Source: Chara braunii (lineage: Eukaryota > Streptophyta > Charophyceae > Charales > Characeae). Taken from it: 57,554 nt of DNA. This document shows positions 44,910 to 53,770 of the stretch, piece after piece; position 1 is the stretch's first letter; each line of letters begins with the position of its first letter. The position numbers were made by a program, and so were the translations under genes. The notes under the pieces were generated by a model, which saw only the letters and a list, made by a program, of their open reading frames with translations, was not told the origin of the DNA and did not search any database. The DNA is taken from positions 447,156 through 504,709 of the forward strand of contig BFEA01000584.1 of the NCBI GenBank assembly GCA_003427395.1, given 5' to 3'.

Positions 44910-45540
44910 CTCAAACTAATCCGCTCCGGTCTGGACAACAAGTGTTTTGTCATATCCCACATGGAGAGATTGAAGAGGTGAGGCGACCATAGGCGCCGCC
45001 AAGCGGCGGCATTAGTTCCCTACTATCAAATATACACCTTAATGAACTCAACCACTTTCTTGACAGTAAATCTTTTCCTGAAAGGGAGCAATCAATGCTA
45101 TATTAAGAATTTACGATCTGCAAGAAAGACCTATTAGATCCGTATCTGCTGTGGGGTTATATAGAGAGCAGAGGAGAGAACTGACATTTCGTCGATACTG
45201 ACGTTTTTATGATTTTTTTCTAAATTCACAAAATTGAGCGTACCAGAAAAACAGTAATTTTTAGCGTTTTCTTGTTCCCATGATGTCGGACTATCTGAAG
45301 GTAGGGCGCGGGCATCGTGACGAAGCCCCGATGATTTGATGATTGGACCCTCGGACGTATTATGACAGTACTTTACGTTCAGATTGTGAAAAAAGAGAGA
45401 GAACCACTTTCTCACCGAATGAGCCATTGGAGGAGTCCGCTTTTGTGAATTTAGGAAAAAAATGTCAGTTTTAACGAAATGGCGGTTAGAGAGGCCTCTG
45501 CTTTGACATGCAACCCATATTCATAACCTAAGGAGCGCAA
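44910..45540. other. Stretch without a recognised gene
   Basis: A 97-codon minus ORF at 45134-45427 has no recognisable domain. No repeat partner was found in this window. Confidence 0.4.
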
Positions 45541-45542
45541 GT

Positions 45543-45573
45543 CATGTTGTTGTTGTTGTTGTAGCGCAAGTCA

Positions 45574-45611
<38 letters not shown>

Positions 45612-45770
45612 TTTTTTTTTTTTTTTTTTTTTGTTGGGAACAAGGCTCCAATCTATTCGTGGGGAGCAGCACGTGCTGGGAACCGGGCCCAGCGTCCCAT
45701 AACAGCAAGGGGCAGAGCAAGGGTAGTTATGTCCTTGGAACAAGGAAGCAGGCAGCAACCAATGCCTTTG
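45543..45770 (-). mobile_element. Retroposon-like element with A/(CAA)n tail
   Basis: On the minus strand the element ends in a long A run followed by (CAA)n. Upstream lies GGGAC followed by the stem-loop GCTGGG-CCCGGTT-CCCAGC (45675-45693), matching loop and flank of the LINE 3' UTR hairpin with a compensated stem. No ORF. It may be a SINE or a heavily truncated LINE. Confidence 0.6.
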
Positions 45771-45904
45771 TCTCAGGATCTCAGGGGGCCATAAAGAGGA
45801 GAGGCATTGAGTGTGAAAAAAAAAAGAAAAAAAAAAGGGGGGGTAATAACTTCAGTAGAGTCACAAAAACGAGTTAAAAAAAAAAAGAAAGAAAAAAAAA
45901 AGAG

Positions 45905-45990
45905 GGAGTCACAAAAACGAGTTATAATTGTGCACTGTGGGGCAAGACACAGTTTGCAATTGCACCACTTCGGGCACCCTAGTACCTGGC
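45905..45990 (+). repeat. Repeat flanking the NUMT, copy 1
   Basis: GTCACAAAAACGAGTTATAA and GGGGCAAGACACAGTTTGCA recur at 46483-46555 in the same direction and, more diverged, inverted at 46205-46275. A partial copy sits at about 45846-45875. Confidence 0.75.
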
Positions 45991-46005
45991 CAGAAAGCTG
46001 GGTTG

Positions 46006-46075
46006 TATACATTTTTTTTTTTTTTTTTTTAACAGGACTTCAATCAAAACCGGGAAACGGGCCCGGTTTCCCTTA
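46006..46075 (-). mobile_element. Poly(A)-tailed retroposon fragment with LINE-type hairpin
   Basis: On the minus strand, ACCGGG-CCCGTTT-CCCGGT (46049-46067) is followed 19 nt later by a poly(A) run (46009-46030 as T's). The hairpin matches the LINE family by loop and position near the tail. Confidence 0.55.
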
Positions 46076-46204
46076 CATGAGGACCGCAGCAGTTCTGAGC
46101 AGAGAAAGGCACTACCGGCCAATCCCATCCCTCACCACAGTTACCCCAGCTTGAGACCCCAGCCCCCCTCATTATCATAGTTCCCAAGTTGCGAATACAT
46201 TTTG

Positions 46205-46275
46205 CCCAAACTGCAATTGGAAACTGTATCTTGGCCCATAGTGCAAATTAATACTCGTTTTCGTGACTTCGGCGT
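46205..46275 (-). repeat. Repeat flanking the NUMT, inverted copy
   Basis: The reverse strand reads GTCACGAAAACGAGTATTAA and TGGGCCAAGATACAGTTT, a diverged form of the repeats on either side. It abuts the nad5 fragment. Confidence 0.65.
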
Positions 46276-46414
46276 ACTGTTTGAAAAATAGCAAAACAAC
46301 CCATAATACCAAGAGCTAATCCGAAATCACCTACTCGATTCACAAGCATTCCCTTAATAGCTGCTTTATTTGCTTGAAGTCGTGTAAACCAAAAATTAAC
46401 TAACAAATATGACC
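46275..46414 (-). pseudogene. nad5: Mitochondrial nad5 fragment in nuclear DNA (NUMT)
   Basis: The minus strand encodes about 46 residues including [37 protein letters not shown] and AIFQTV, which is unmistakably NADH dehydrogenase subunit 5 of plant mitochondria, a proton-pumping membrane subunit of complex I. Only an internal piece is present: there is no start and no stop in family context, and the frame runs into repeat DNA at the left and an A run at the right. The reading frame is still intact, pointing to a fairly recent transfer. It is surrounded by three copies of a 75-bp repeat and by nuclear-type retroposons, so this is a nuclear copy, not mitochondrial DNA. Confidence 0.92.
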
Positions 46415-46468
46415 AAAAAAAAAAAAAAAAAGCAAAAACAAATATGATGCATAGTTTCCCCCCCAAAT

Positions 46469-46560
46469 GGAATAATTTCAGTATAGTCACAAAAATGAGT
46501 TATAATTGCAATTGCACTATGGGGCAAGACACACCGTTTGCAAACACTGCCCCTGCAAAA
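46469..46560 (+). repeat. Repeat flanking the NUMT, copy 2
   Basis: GTCACAAAAATGAGTTATAA and TGGGGCAAGACACACCG match copy 1 with small differences. Confidence 0.75.
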
Positions 46561-46689
46561 GGAACTATCATTGCAGCCCGGCGACCCGTTGGACTCGACT
46601 CGATCGACTGGATGGACTCCATCGACTCCATCACCATGTCTGCTGTGGATGAGATGAGACTACGTACGGGGGGCAACTCGCCTCAAATA

Positions 46690-47110
46690 TACAACGTCGA
46701 CATCGGAATTGTCGGGAGATTGTGTGGACGTTCTTCAAGGCAAGGTCTTGGTTGATTGTGCGGCATGCATTTGGACGCTTTCTGGACCAAGTGCGCGCAT
46801 GAGGACGACTCCAACATTTCAGGAGTGCATGAAGTCCGGAAAGTGCCCAAATGCATGTGGAGTGCTGTGTGGTGGAGCGGGGCCCATTTGCAGAGCCCCA
46901 TGATGCCATTCAGTGGGAAGGGATGAACAGGAGATATTGTGTGAACGTTCAAGGCAAAGTCTTGGATTGCCTGTCATGCATCTGGACGCTTTCTGGACCA
47001 AGTGCGTTAGAACGAGTCCATTGTCTTGAGTGCATCAGGTCCAGAAAGCGCCCAAATGCATGCGGAGTGCTCTGTAGTGGACAGTGACCCACTTATAGAG
47101 CACCATAATC
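46690..47110 (+). repeat. Tandem units of about 210 bp, each with a long hairpin
   Basis: Two units share GTGTG-ACGTTC-AAGGCAA, a 25-bp inverted repeat and the trailing CATTCAGTGGG-AG-GATGAAC. Hairpin 1 pairs 46764-46788 with 46834-46857; hairpin 2 pairs 46975-46999 with 47038-47062 with only two mismatches. Loops are 38-45 nt. Confidence 0.8.
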
Positions 47111-47344
47111 ATATCACCATTCAGTGGGCAGAGATGAACCAGCAGACACACTCCGACTGCATAGGGATAGATGGGAGTGCCCAAGATTGTGAGAGGTGGG
47201 CGGACTTCCTCTCCCCCCCCCCCAGACGGACCCCCGGTAATTTAAGAATTTCAACAAAACAAAAAAAAAATCGTCCTCTTGTTGGTCCATTGGCCTTTCC
47301 CCGTGAAGCCCGTGGCACTTTGGGCCTCGCGGGACTACTCTCCA

Positions 47345-47530
47345 CATGTGCAAAATGAGAATGAACCTTCTGCTGGAACGTGGGAAGATTCATCACCATA
47401 CCATAATTTTTTCTCTCTCCAAATGTGCAAAATGAGAATGAATCTTCGGCTGGAACGTGGGAAGATTCACCACCATACCATATTTTTTGTCTTTTGTGCG
47501 CGTGGGAGTAGTGCAGCGCAGGGAGGCCCT
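47345..47530 (+). repeat. Hairpin-bearing repeat, tandem copies
   Basis: Two copies (47345 and 47420) contain ATGTGCAAAATGAGAATGAA, with GAATCTTC pairing to GAAGATTC in the second. The second continues to TTTTTTGTCTTTTGTGCG and GTAGTGCAGCG, as in the copy next to the U6 relic. Confidence 0.75.
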
Positions 47531-47559
47531 TTCTCCATCTCACAACCTGTGGCCAATTA

Positions 47560-47680
47560 TTGATGCAAAAGTTTTACCCCACAAAAAAAAAGTTTCACCC
47601 CCCCCCCCCCCCCCCCAAAAGAAAAGAAGTGTCACCCCTCAATTATTGATGCAAGGTTTCACCTCACCCTTCAGCAACCC
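47560..47680. repeat. Direct repeat with poly(C) tract
   Basis: AATTATTGATGCAA occurs at about 47557 and 47641, followed by GTTTTACC or GTTTCACC. A C run of about 18 lies between. Confidence 0.7.
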
Positions 47681-47963
47681 AACCATTCTTGGAAGCAGCG
47701 GAGCTCTGCGGCGTCACTCACTCTCGTCTGTGTGTCCAATTTTTGTCTGAGGGGGCGTACTCACACTAGCCCTTTTTTTCTTATTTCTCGGGACGGAATT
47801 GCAGCCAGATGCATACAGGGTTGTCCGGAAATGCGGTGAGATACATTTTAGATAGCCGTAGTGTGTAAGTACACGCCCTGAGAACACCTCGTCCAAACAA
47901 ATCCGTGGAGGGGCACTCTTCTGAGTAGGAGTGGGGCCCTATAGGGCCTGGTTCTGCGACTCC

Positions 47964-48064
47964 GCAAATGTGCAAAACGAGACTGAATCTTCCGCTACAA
48001 CATGGAAAGATACAAGGCCATCTTTTTTGTCTTTTCTGCATGTGGAGAGTAGTGCAGCGAGGTC
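47964..48064 (+). repeat. Hairpin-bearing repeat, copy near LINE
   Basis: AAATGTGCAAAACGAGACTG, ATCTTCC with GGAAAGAT, TTTTTTGTCTTTTCTGCATG and AGTGCAGCGAGGTCC match 41567-41672 closely. No U6-like sequence follows here. Confidence 0.75.
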
Positions 48065-48180
48065 CATAACAACCGAAAGGGAGAAAGAAGGCGGAGGGAG
48101 CCTGGAAATGGTTGCAGCGCCAGGTGGCCAGTGGCGTGAGTTTTACGTTCGGCTATGTTGTCTAAGCACATCATGCAGGT

Positions 48181-48181
<1 letters not shown>

Positions 48182-48227
<46 letters not shown>

Positions 48228-48241
48228 GGGGGTTTTTTTTT
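48182..48241. repeat. Long T tract
   Basis: T's at 48182-48226, six G's, then T's to 48241. It may be the tail of a second minus-strand retroposon inserted beside the LINE. Confidence 0.8.
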
Positions 48242-48378
48242 CACACTCATCTTCTCTATTTTTTTTTTTTTTTTTTGAGAGCAATTATCAATATATTTCA
48301 AAATGGGTAACCTTGAGGCCGGGGACCTCACAATTCAACCCGGTGTAACATGTCCGGGCAGAGCCCATCTAATCCCTT

Positions 48379-48402
48379 GCAGGAAACCGGGTCCTGCGTC
48401 CC
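48379..48402 (-). other. Stem-loop in LINE 3' UTR
   Basis: On the LINE sense strand GGGAC is followed by GCAGGA-CCCGGTT-TCCTGC, a 6-bp stem with a 7-nt loop about 105 nt before the poly(A). Relatives with the same loop occur at 28521, 30115, 33240, 45675 and 46049. In L1 and SINE families such 3' hairpins can be the reverse transcriptase recognition signal; that role is inferred here. Confidence 0.7.
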
Positions 48403-48465
48403 ATTCTCAAACACTGCTCCCAAAAACTCCACTTTACGCTCAGTAAAAAGGCCACCAATTCTTTC

Positions 48466-51400
48466 TCAGAGGAATCCATCTACTTCTGTCAGGCTAACAC
48501 CTCTTGAGTGGCTTAACTTCTCGAGGTAACTGTTACAACTCCATCTTTGTTGCCAATTCGCAATATTTAACTTGCCCTCTTCTGTAACTATTGCCAATGC
48601 TTTATTACCTGTCCAGACTTTCCTGAACCAGGAGAGACCTCCCCCTGTTCTCATCCCAGATCTCTTCCAGTCTGCTAAGATGGAGAACCTCAACGATTGT
48701 TTGATCATATTCTTCTGTTGATGTGCTGAAATCAGCTCTTCCTTGAAGACTGCGACATTTCTTGCTTTCCAAATCGTTTCCATCACAATTCCTCTGCAGA
48801 CAAGGGCTGCATATCCCCACCGATCATTCCATTTGGCCTTCTCCGGGGGAATTGCATGTAGGATCCAATCGTCACTCCAGTCCCATTTCTGATCTACCCA
48901 GGTTTCCCACATGGTCTTCCACCAAAGCCAGATCTCATCTGCAAGCGGGCAATATAACCACACTTGTTCTGTAGATTCCGACCCCCACCTACATCTTGGA
49001 CAGGTTAAGCTCAATTGCATGCCCCTCGATTGTAACCACAGAGCTGATGGAATGATGCCCATCGAGTGTGACCACATTAGGCTTGCCTGTTTCTGGGATG
49101 GTATTTTACGCAGTCTCTTCCAAATTTCCGGATAGTCTGGTGTGGGCTTATTAGCCTCTTGAGTCTTCTGGAACCTATGCTCAGCTACTGTCTGTGGCCT
49201 TAGCCTATTCTGACGTCGCTGAGCTACACCAATTTTAGTAGTATACCAACAAATTGGATGTTTCTTTTTTCCTCTTTCTTCCCAACCAAACAGTAAAGCC
49301 TCGACAGCATAGTCCGCTGGGTTACCTCTCAGTAACGTAGCCTGCGTCCTATTACCTAGTTGATCTTCCCAAACTCTCACTTCAGGTAGAGTATTTGTGG
49401 AAGTAACTGTTCTCTCTTGCTCGAACGTTATTGAGGTCTCCTCCGTGCTAATTCTGTCCGCCCTCCATTGTTCCACTCTCATGCCCTGACTCAGATCCGG
49501 ACCCAAGACTTTTAATACTCTGTTATTATCATCTGGGTGTTCTAACCATGTGCCTGAGGCATACTCAGACTCATCTTTCAGCAAGTTCTTCCACTGTGGT
49601 GGAATGGCTAGGAGTATTCGTTGATAATGGTCCCCGACTTTGTGCAGTCTTGTTATCCGCCTTCTAACATCTGCTGGGCGCAGCCAGTCCTGTCTAGTTT
49701 CATCCCAGATGTGGCTAATGAGATAGACCCCCTTCTCCATCCATGCTTTTGCAAAGTGGCCTGGCCCGCTGGCCGTCAAAAATGGCTGGCCCGATAGCTG
49801 GCAGATCAGATTATTGTCAAACAGGNACTGATTAGAAATTTNTAATTTGGAACTNGGTTCCTTCAGTCTACCTGGCTTGATTTTGTTCCAAGCATGCAGT
49901 ATCCCTGACCAAANCTTTGAGTGGATTCTACGCTTAGACATATTCGTCTGAACAATACTGACCCACACACTTCTTGTATCCGGCAGTGCCCATTCTTTNA
50001 TGAAAATATATTCGGCCAAGATGATCCACTGTTTGTGTTCCGATNTGAAGATGGCCTTGATCAGCCATTTCATCAGTAAAGCTATGTTCTGATCTCTCGG
50101 GTCCAGAAGGCCGAGTCCCCCTTGGGCCCTTGGTAAGCAAATCAAATCCCAGGCCGCCTTGCAAATGAAACCATCTTGATCTTCCGCCGCAGGCTTCCAC
50201 AGATATCTGGCCGCAACTCTTTTGACAGCTGAGTAGGCTTTGTCCCCNAGCCAATNAACCGTGNGAGGAAACCATAAGATTGAGAATGCTGCTGACGTCA
50301 GCACCAGTGCCCGACCAAAAAGGGACAATTTAAAGTTTCTNACCCAGCCTTGAACCCTCGCACTCACCTTGTCCTGTAGGATCTTGTCCTGGGCCGCTGC
50401 ACAGTTGGTGAGGGAGACTTGCACACCGAGAAGTNTTTCTGAACTTTCTGTTGGAACTTGTCTGAGACCCCAGTTTACACAAAGTACAAACGGAGCAGGG
50501 AGGAGATATACAGATTTATCCCAGTTTATTGTAGCCTCTGATAGTAAGCAATACTGATCTAATACCTGCCTCAGTTCCTGTAACGAATTCTCACTATTCT
50601 CACANGCTACCGTCAGATCGTCAGCTAATGCTCCNCCCTTCCAGTGGATTGTGGGTGGGAGGTCCAGTCCTCNGATCCGGGTGTTTAGCCTTATGTTGTC
50701 TAGTANTATCTCCAGTTGGATCANAAACAGCAATGGGGCCAGGGGGCACCCTTGCNTCAGAGAACGCGTGAGTTTAAACTCCTTTGACAATCTACCATTG
50801 ACCAATACTGCTGACGGAGCCTCTACATACATTGCCTTTACGCATTTGATAAACTGAGGCCCAAACCCCATTCTCTTGAGAGAGGTGAAAACGAATGGCC
50901 ATCCCACCTTATCATACGCCTTCTCCATATCGAGGAGAAGGGCTGCTATTTCGCGTTTTTCTGAGGATATGACCTCTAGAGCCTGGATGGTGGTCATTAT
51001 ATTATCAAAAATGGTCCGACCTTTTACAAATGCCCCTTGTTCTTGGCCAATAAGACTCGGCAAAAATTCTGCTAACCTTATGGTCTGCGCTTTCGCCAAA
51101 ATTTTATAGACTACGTTCAAAACGGATATTGGGCGGTAGTTTCTTACTTCCGATTTACTCCCCTTTTTATATAGTAATGAAATATACCCTTTTCGAAAAC
51201 CTTCGGGGAGCCTCCCTGTGCTTCTGATGTTGTTGTATACCTCCCCCAAAAATGGGCCAAAGCCCTCCCAGCATTCTGTAAACAGTTCCACCGGGAGCCC
51301 ATCCGTTCCGGGGCATTTTCCTTTTGCCATTCGCTTGGCTGCTGTTTTCAGCTCAGCCACAGTGAATGGACTGTCCAACAGTTCTGCTGCCCCAGGTGGG

Positions 51401-52785
51401 AGGTGAACTTGTGATAAGTCCCAGTACTGGCTACCTTCAGAGAGGTCGGTTTCTGGAGTATCAAAGGGCCTTCTGGTAGTTACGATATCACTTAAATATT
51501 CATAGGCATGTACACACATTGTTTCCGTGTCTGAGGCAGTCACAGTTTCAATTGAAAACGGGTGTGCTAATTCCCTTATTAAACTTTTGGAATGTCTTAA
51601 CATTAATGATCTGAATGAAATTTTCGTCATTCTATCATAGCCTACAATCCCCCGTATGTTCAACCATTCCAACCTTTCAGCTTGCGCCTGTATCTCCAGG
51701 GCTTCGGTTTCTATCAAGGCGGCTCGCCTTTTCTCCGACCAATAGTAATATGAAAATGGATCATTCCCCATTCTTTCTTCTGCGTACGCTATCATTTGTC
51801 TCAGCTGTTTTTCTTTCCAGGATCTATTGGCCGCCTTTATGCTAGAAAAGTTCATTAATGCCGCGCGTACTATGCCTATTCCAACCTCTGCCCATTCTGA
51901 GTTTTCCTCAAAAAGATCTTTTGCTTGGTTCCACGTGAACATCTGTTCTATAACCCAGGTTTTGATTCCTTCATCTTTCAAGAGGTTCACGTTAAGTCTG
52001 AAGGGGGGTCTGAAATTCTCTACTATATCCACTGCAACCACGTCCATAATTACCGGACAGTGGTCTGACAAAGAGGAGCTCTCTTTGACATCTGCCCAGC
52101 AACACCTGTCCCACGGGGCCCCTCTTGCCAGTATAAAATCCAGTCTACTTCTGGGGCCCATTGTCTGTTTTGATGATCTAGGGCCATACCAGGTGTAGCC
52201 ATTTGAGTCTGGGTTTAAAATACGATACACATTCATAAGAGCTTGACTGTCAATAAATTCATTGAGTATTTCTACGTCCGCCCTTGTTGGGTACCTGGAA
52301 AGCGAGTCCAGACATGGGATTTGAATAGTGTTCCAGTCCCCTAAAATCAGTAAATTCTCTGTGTCCGGAATAAACCTCGGGAGTTCCGCCAGAAAGTCTA
52401 CCCGTAGGTGCAACTCCACTGGGGCATAAATAGTCATAACTGCCCACTCTTCATTTTGATACAGAAACTTTATCCAAGCCATCCGACCCCCTGGATCAGC
52501 ATACGAGTCAAGGAGGGCAATCTCCAAATTTTTATCTATGAGTATCGCGACCCCTCCGCAGGATTCATCCGATGGAGTCCATATCTGTGGTCCTTCCCAC
52601 CGGGGGAGAATTTTCCTAATCTTTGTAGTGTTGAGCTTTGTTTCTTGTAGCCCTAGAATTTGCACATTAGCTGAATGCATCCATTTCCTTAATCTAGCGC
52701 GTTTATATTTTTTATTAGTATCACCCAATCCACGAACATTCCAAGTTGCAATCCGCAGTTTAGGCGGTTTCGGCGGTTGGACCAT
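48466..52785 (-). CDS. LINE ORF2: endonuclease and reverse transcriptase
   Basis: The protein of about 1439 residues nicks target DNA and reverse-transcribes element RNA (target-primed reverse transcription). Numbering counts from one codon before the ATG. The APE-type endonuclease spans about 12-250, with WNVRGLG (N17), QETK (E49), GDWN (D151, N153), LDFI (D217) and SDH (241-243). The reverse transcriptase covers about 470-765, with GTDGLP, NYRPISVLN, LLLDMEKAYD (D620) and LADD (D723, D724). A C-terminal zinc-finger-like CPRC(X13)C follows at 1263-1280, where the usual His is Gln1275, and then a W-K-RN motif. All catalytic residues are present. The ATG at 52785 was chosen because the codon before it is TTG. 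It overlaps the stop of a 60-codon ORF as TGATG. About 17 N lie between 49826 and 50755. Confidence 0.93.
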   Translation of the reverse strand: MVQPPKPPKLRIATWNVRGLGDTNKKYKRARLRKWMHSANVQILGLQETKLNTTKIRKILPRWEGPQIWTPSDESCGGVAILIDKNLEIALLDSYADPGGRMAWIKFLYQNEEWAVMTIYAPVELHLRVDFLAELPRFIPDTENLLILGDWNTIQIPCLDSLSRYPTRADVEILNEFIDSQALMNVYRILNPDSNGYTWYGPRSSKQTMGPRSRLDFILARGAPWDRCCWADVKESSSLSDHCPVIMDVVAVDIVENFRPPFRLNVNLLKDEGIKTWVIEQMFTWNQAKDLFEENSEWAEVGIGIVRAALMNFSSIKAANRSWKEKQLRQMIAYAEERMGNDPFSYYYWSEKRRAALIETEALEIQAQAERLEWLNIRGIVGYDRMTKISFRSLMLRHSKSLIRELAHPFSIETVTASDTETMCVHAYEYLSDIVTTRRPFDTPETDLSEGSQYWDLSQVHLPPGAAELLDSPFTVAELKTAAKRMAKGKCPGTDGLPVELFTECWEGFGPFLGEVYNNIRSTGRLPEGFRKGYISLLYKKGSKSEVRNYRPISVLNVVYKILAKAQTIRLAEFLPSLIGQEQGAFVKGRTIFDNIMTTIQALEVISSEKREIAALLLDMEKAYDKVGWPFVFTSLKRMGFGPQFIKCVKAMYVEAPSAVLVNGRLSKEFKLTRSLXQGCPLAPLLFXIQLEIXLDNIRLNTRIXGLDLPPTIHWKXGALADDLTVXCENSENSLQELRQVLDQYCLLSEATINWDKSVYLLPAPFVLCVNWGLRQVPTESSEXLLGVQVSLTNCAAAQDKILQDKVSARVQGWXRNFKLSLFGRALVLTSAAFSILWFPXTVXWXGDKAYSAVKRVAARYLWKPAAEDQDGFICKAAWDLICLPRAQGGLGLLDPRDQNIALLMKWLIKAIFXSEHKQWIILAEYIFXKEWALPDTRSVWVSIVQTNMSKRRIHSKXWSGILHAWNKIKPGRLKEXSSKLXISNQXLFDNNLICQLSGQPFLTASGPGHFAKAWMEKGVYLISHIWDETRQDWLRPADVRRRITRLHKVGDHYQRILLAIPPQWKNLLKDESEYASGTWLEHPDDNNRVLKVLGPDLSQGMRVEQWRADRISTEETSITFEQERTVTSTNTLPEVRVWEDQLGNRTQATLLRGNPADYAVEALLFGWEERGKKKHPICWYTTKIGVAQRRQNRLRPQTVAEHRFQKTQEANKPTPDYPEIWKRLRKIPSQKQASLMWSHSMGIIPSALWLQSRGMQLSLTCPRCRWGSESTEQVWLYCPLADEIWLWWKTMWETWVDQKWDWSDDWILHAIPPEKAKWNDRWGYAALVCRGIVMETIWKARNVAVFKEELISAHQQKNMIKQSLRFSILADWKRSGMRTGGGLSWFRKVWTGNKALAIVTEEGKLNIANWQQRWSCNSYLEKLSHSRGVSLTEVDGFL

Positions 52786-52967
52786 CAAGCCTCACCCCGC
52801 CGTCTTGTTGGATACGGCTGCCACCGGAATGAGGGGCTGGGTTCACCGGCCCCATTTTGCTTTTTCCCATCTCCTTCTGGGTACCCCCTCCAGATTTTAC
52901 TGGCTGCAACATTCTTGCGAGGGTTTCCTCCTTCATGAGGTCCTGGACGTTCTGGTGTTTTATTCAT
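52785..52967 (-). CDS. Small ORF between LINE ORF1 extension and ORF2
   Basis: A 60-residue basic, Pro/Gly-rich ORF with no recognised domain. Its ATG overlaps the upstream stop as ATGA (52964-52967), and its stop overlaps the ORF2 start as TGATG (52783-52787). Such overlaps are what termination-reinitiation uses, so the ORF may serve to carry ribosomes to ORF2 and not encode a functional peptide. It could also be chance spacing. Confidence 0.4.
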   Translation of the reverse strand: MNKTPERPGPHEGGNPRKNVAASKIWRGYPEGDGKKQNGAGEPSPSFRWQPYPTRRRGEA

Positions 52968-53770
52968 TCTGTGACCACTGTCCCGGATCTTCCTTCAGGT
53001 AAGTGCAGCGAAGCTAACGCGCTTATATTATTAATCAGAAAATCCTGCAGTGGGATCCAATGGACACGCAACTCACACCATTTGTCAAATGAATCATTTA
53101 TTGATCTCAATCCCAATACTACAAAATGAAAGATCAACGTTAGTTTCTCCTTCACCACAGACAAATATCTGTTCATTTTGATAGTTGGGATACGAGCCAC
53201 TATTCCCATGTGGTTGAGAACGTGCCTCTTGGTGAGCTCTATCACCTCCTCATCTGAGGGGGTGGAAGTGATGGGAATCGCGGGTAGTTCGAGCCCCTTA
53301 TTCTGCGTTATGCGTGTGAGCACCATAATTCCATTCACTGTATCTGAGCAGATCAAGGGAGTAAGGAATTCCTTGGCGGGTCCACTGTCTTTTATTGCTC
53401 TCGTTATTGTTCTCATTGGGCCCGCCAGAGACAATTCCTTCCTCAAGGATCTGCAAAGGAGTGACCGTTTACGCCCTTTAAATTCCTCCTCCGGGGGACC
53501 TGTGTTTTGAGCATCCTCGGCCACATTCATGGAAGTCTCTATCCCAGAGGTGTCATTTCCTTTCGCCCTCTTGGAAGGGGATTCCAGCCCGCTACTTTCT
53601 TGAAGATATATCCCTGTATATCGATTGAATGGATTCTTCTCCCCTGTGCCTGTCAATCCCCCCCCTTTGGCTGATCCACCCTCCTCCCCTTTATCCCCGT
53701 CCACCTCCTTGCATTCGGCTTCCATATGTCCCTGTGTACTAAGCACAGGACCGGGCTTCTCTTTGTCAAG
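52964..53770 (-). CDS. LINE ORF1 C-terminal continuation in the -1 frame
   Basis: About 268 codons are open from the T8 tract (53771-53778, A's on the plus strand) to a TGA at 52964. Its first part (DKEKPGPV, then HMEAECKEVDGDKGEEGG) continues the acidic, Lys/Glu/Gly-rich style of ORF1, whereas the ORF1 frame beyond this tract becomes atypically basic. It has no independent ATG in good context near its start; the first in-frame ATG is about 24 codons in. The later part has a hydrophobic-basic pattern with no domain I recognise. It probably belongs to ORF1 through a one-base indel or a -1 slip. Confidence 0.6.
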   Translation of the reverse strand, partial: LDKEKPGPVLSTQGHMEAECKEVDGDKGEEGGSAKGGGLTGTGEKNPFNRYTGIYLQESSGLESPSKRAKGNDTSGIETSMNVAEDAQNTGPPEEEFKGRKRSLLCRSLRKELSLAGPMRTITRAIKDSGPAKEFLTPLICSDTVNGIMVLTRITQNKGLELPAIPITSTPSDEEVIELTKRHVLNHMGIVARIPTIKMNRYLSVVKEKLTLIFHFVVLGLRSINDSFDKWCELRVHWIPLQDFLINNISALASLHLPEGRSGTVVTE

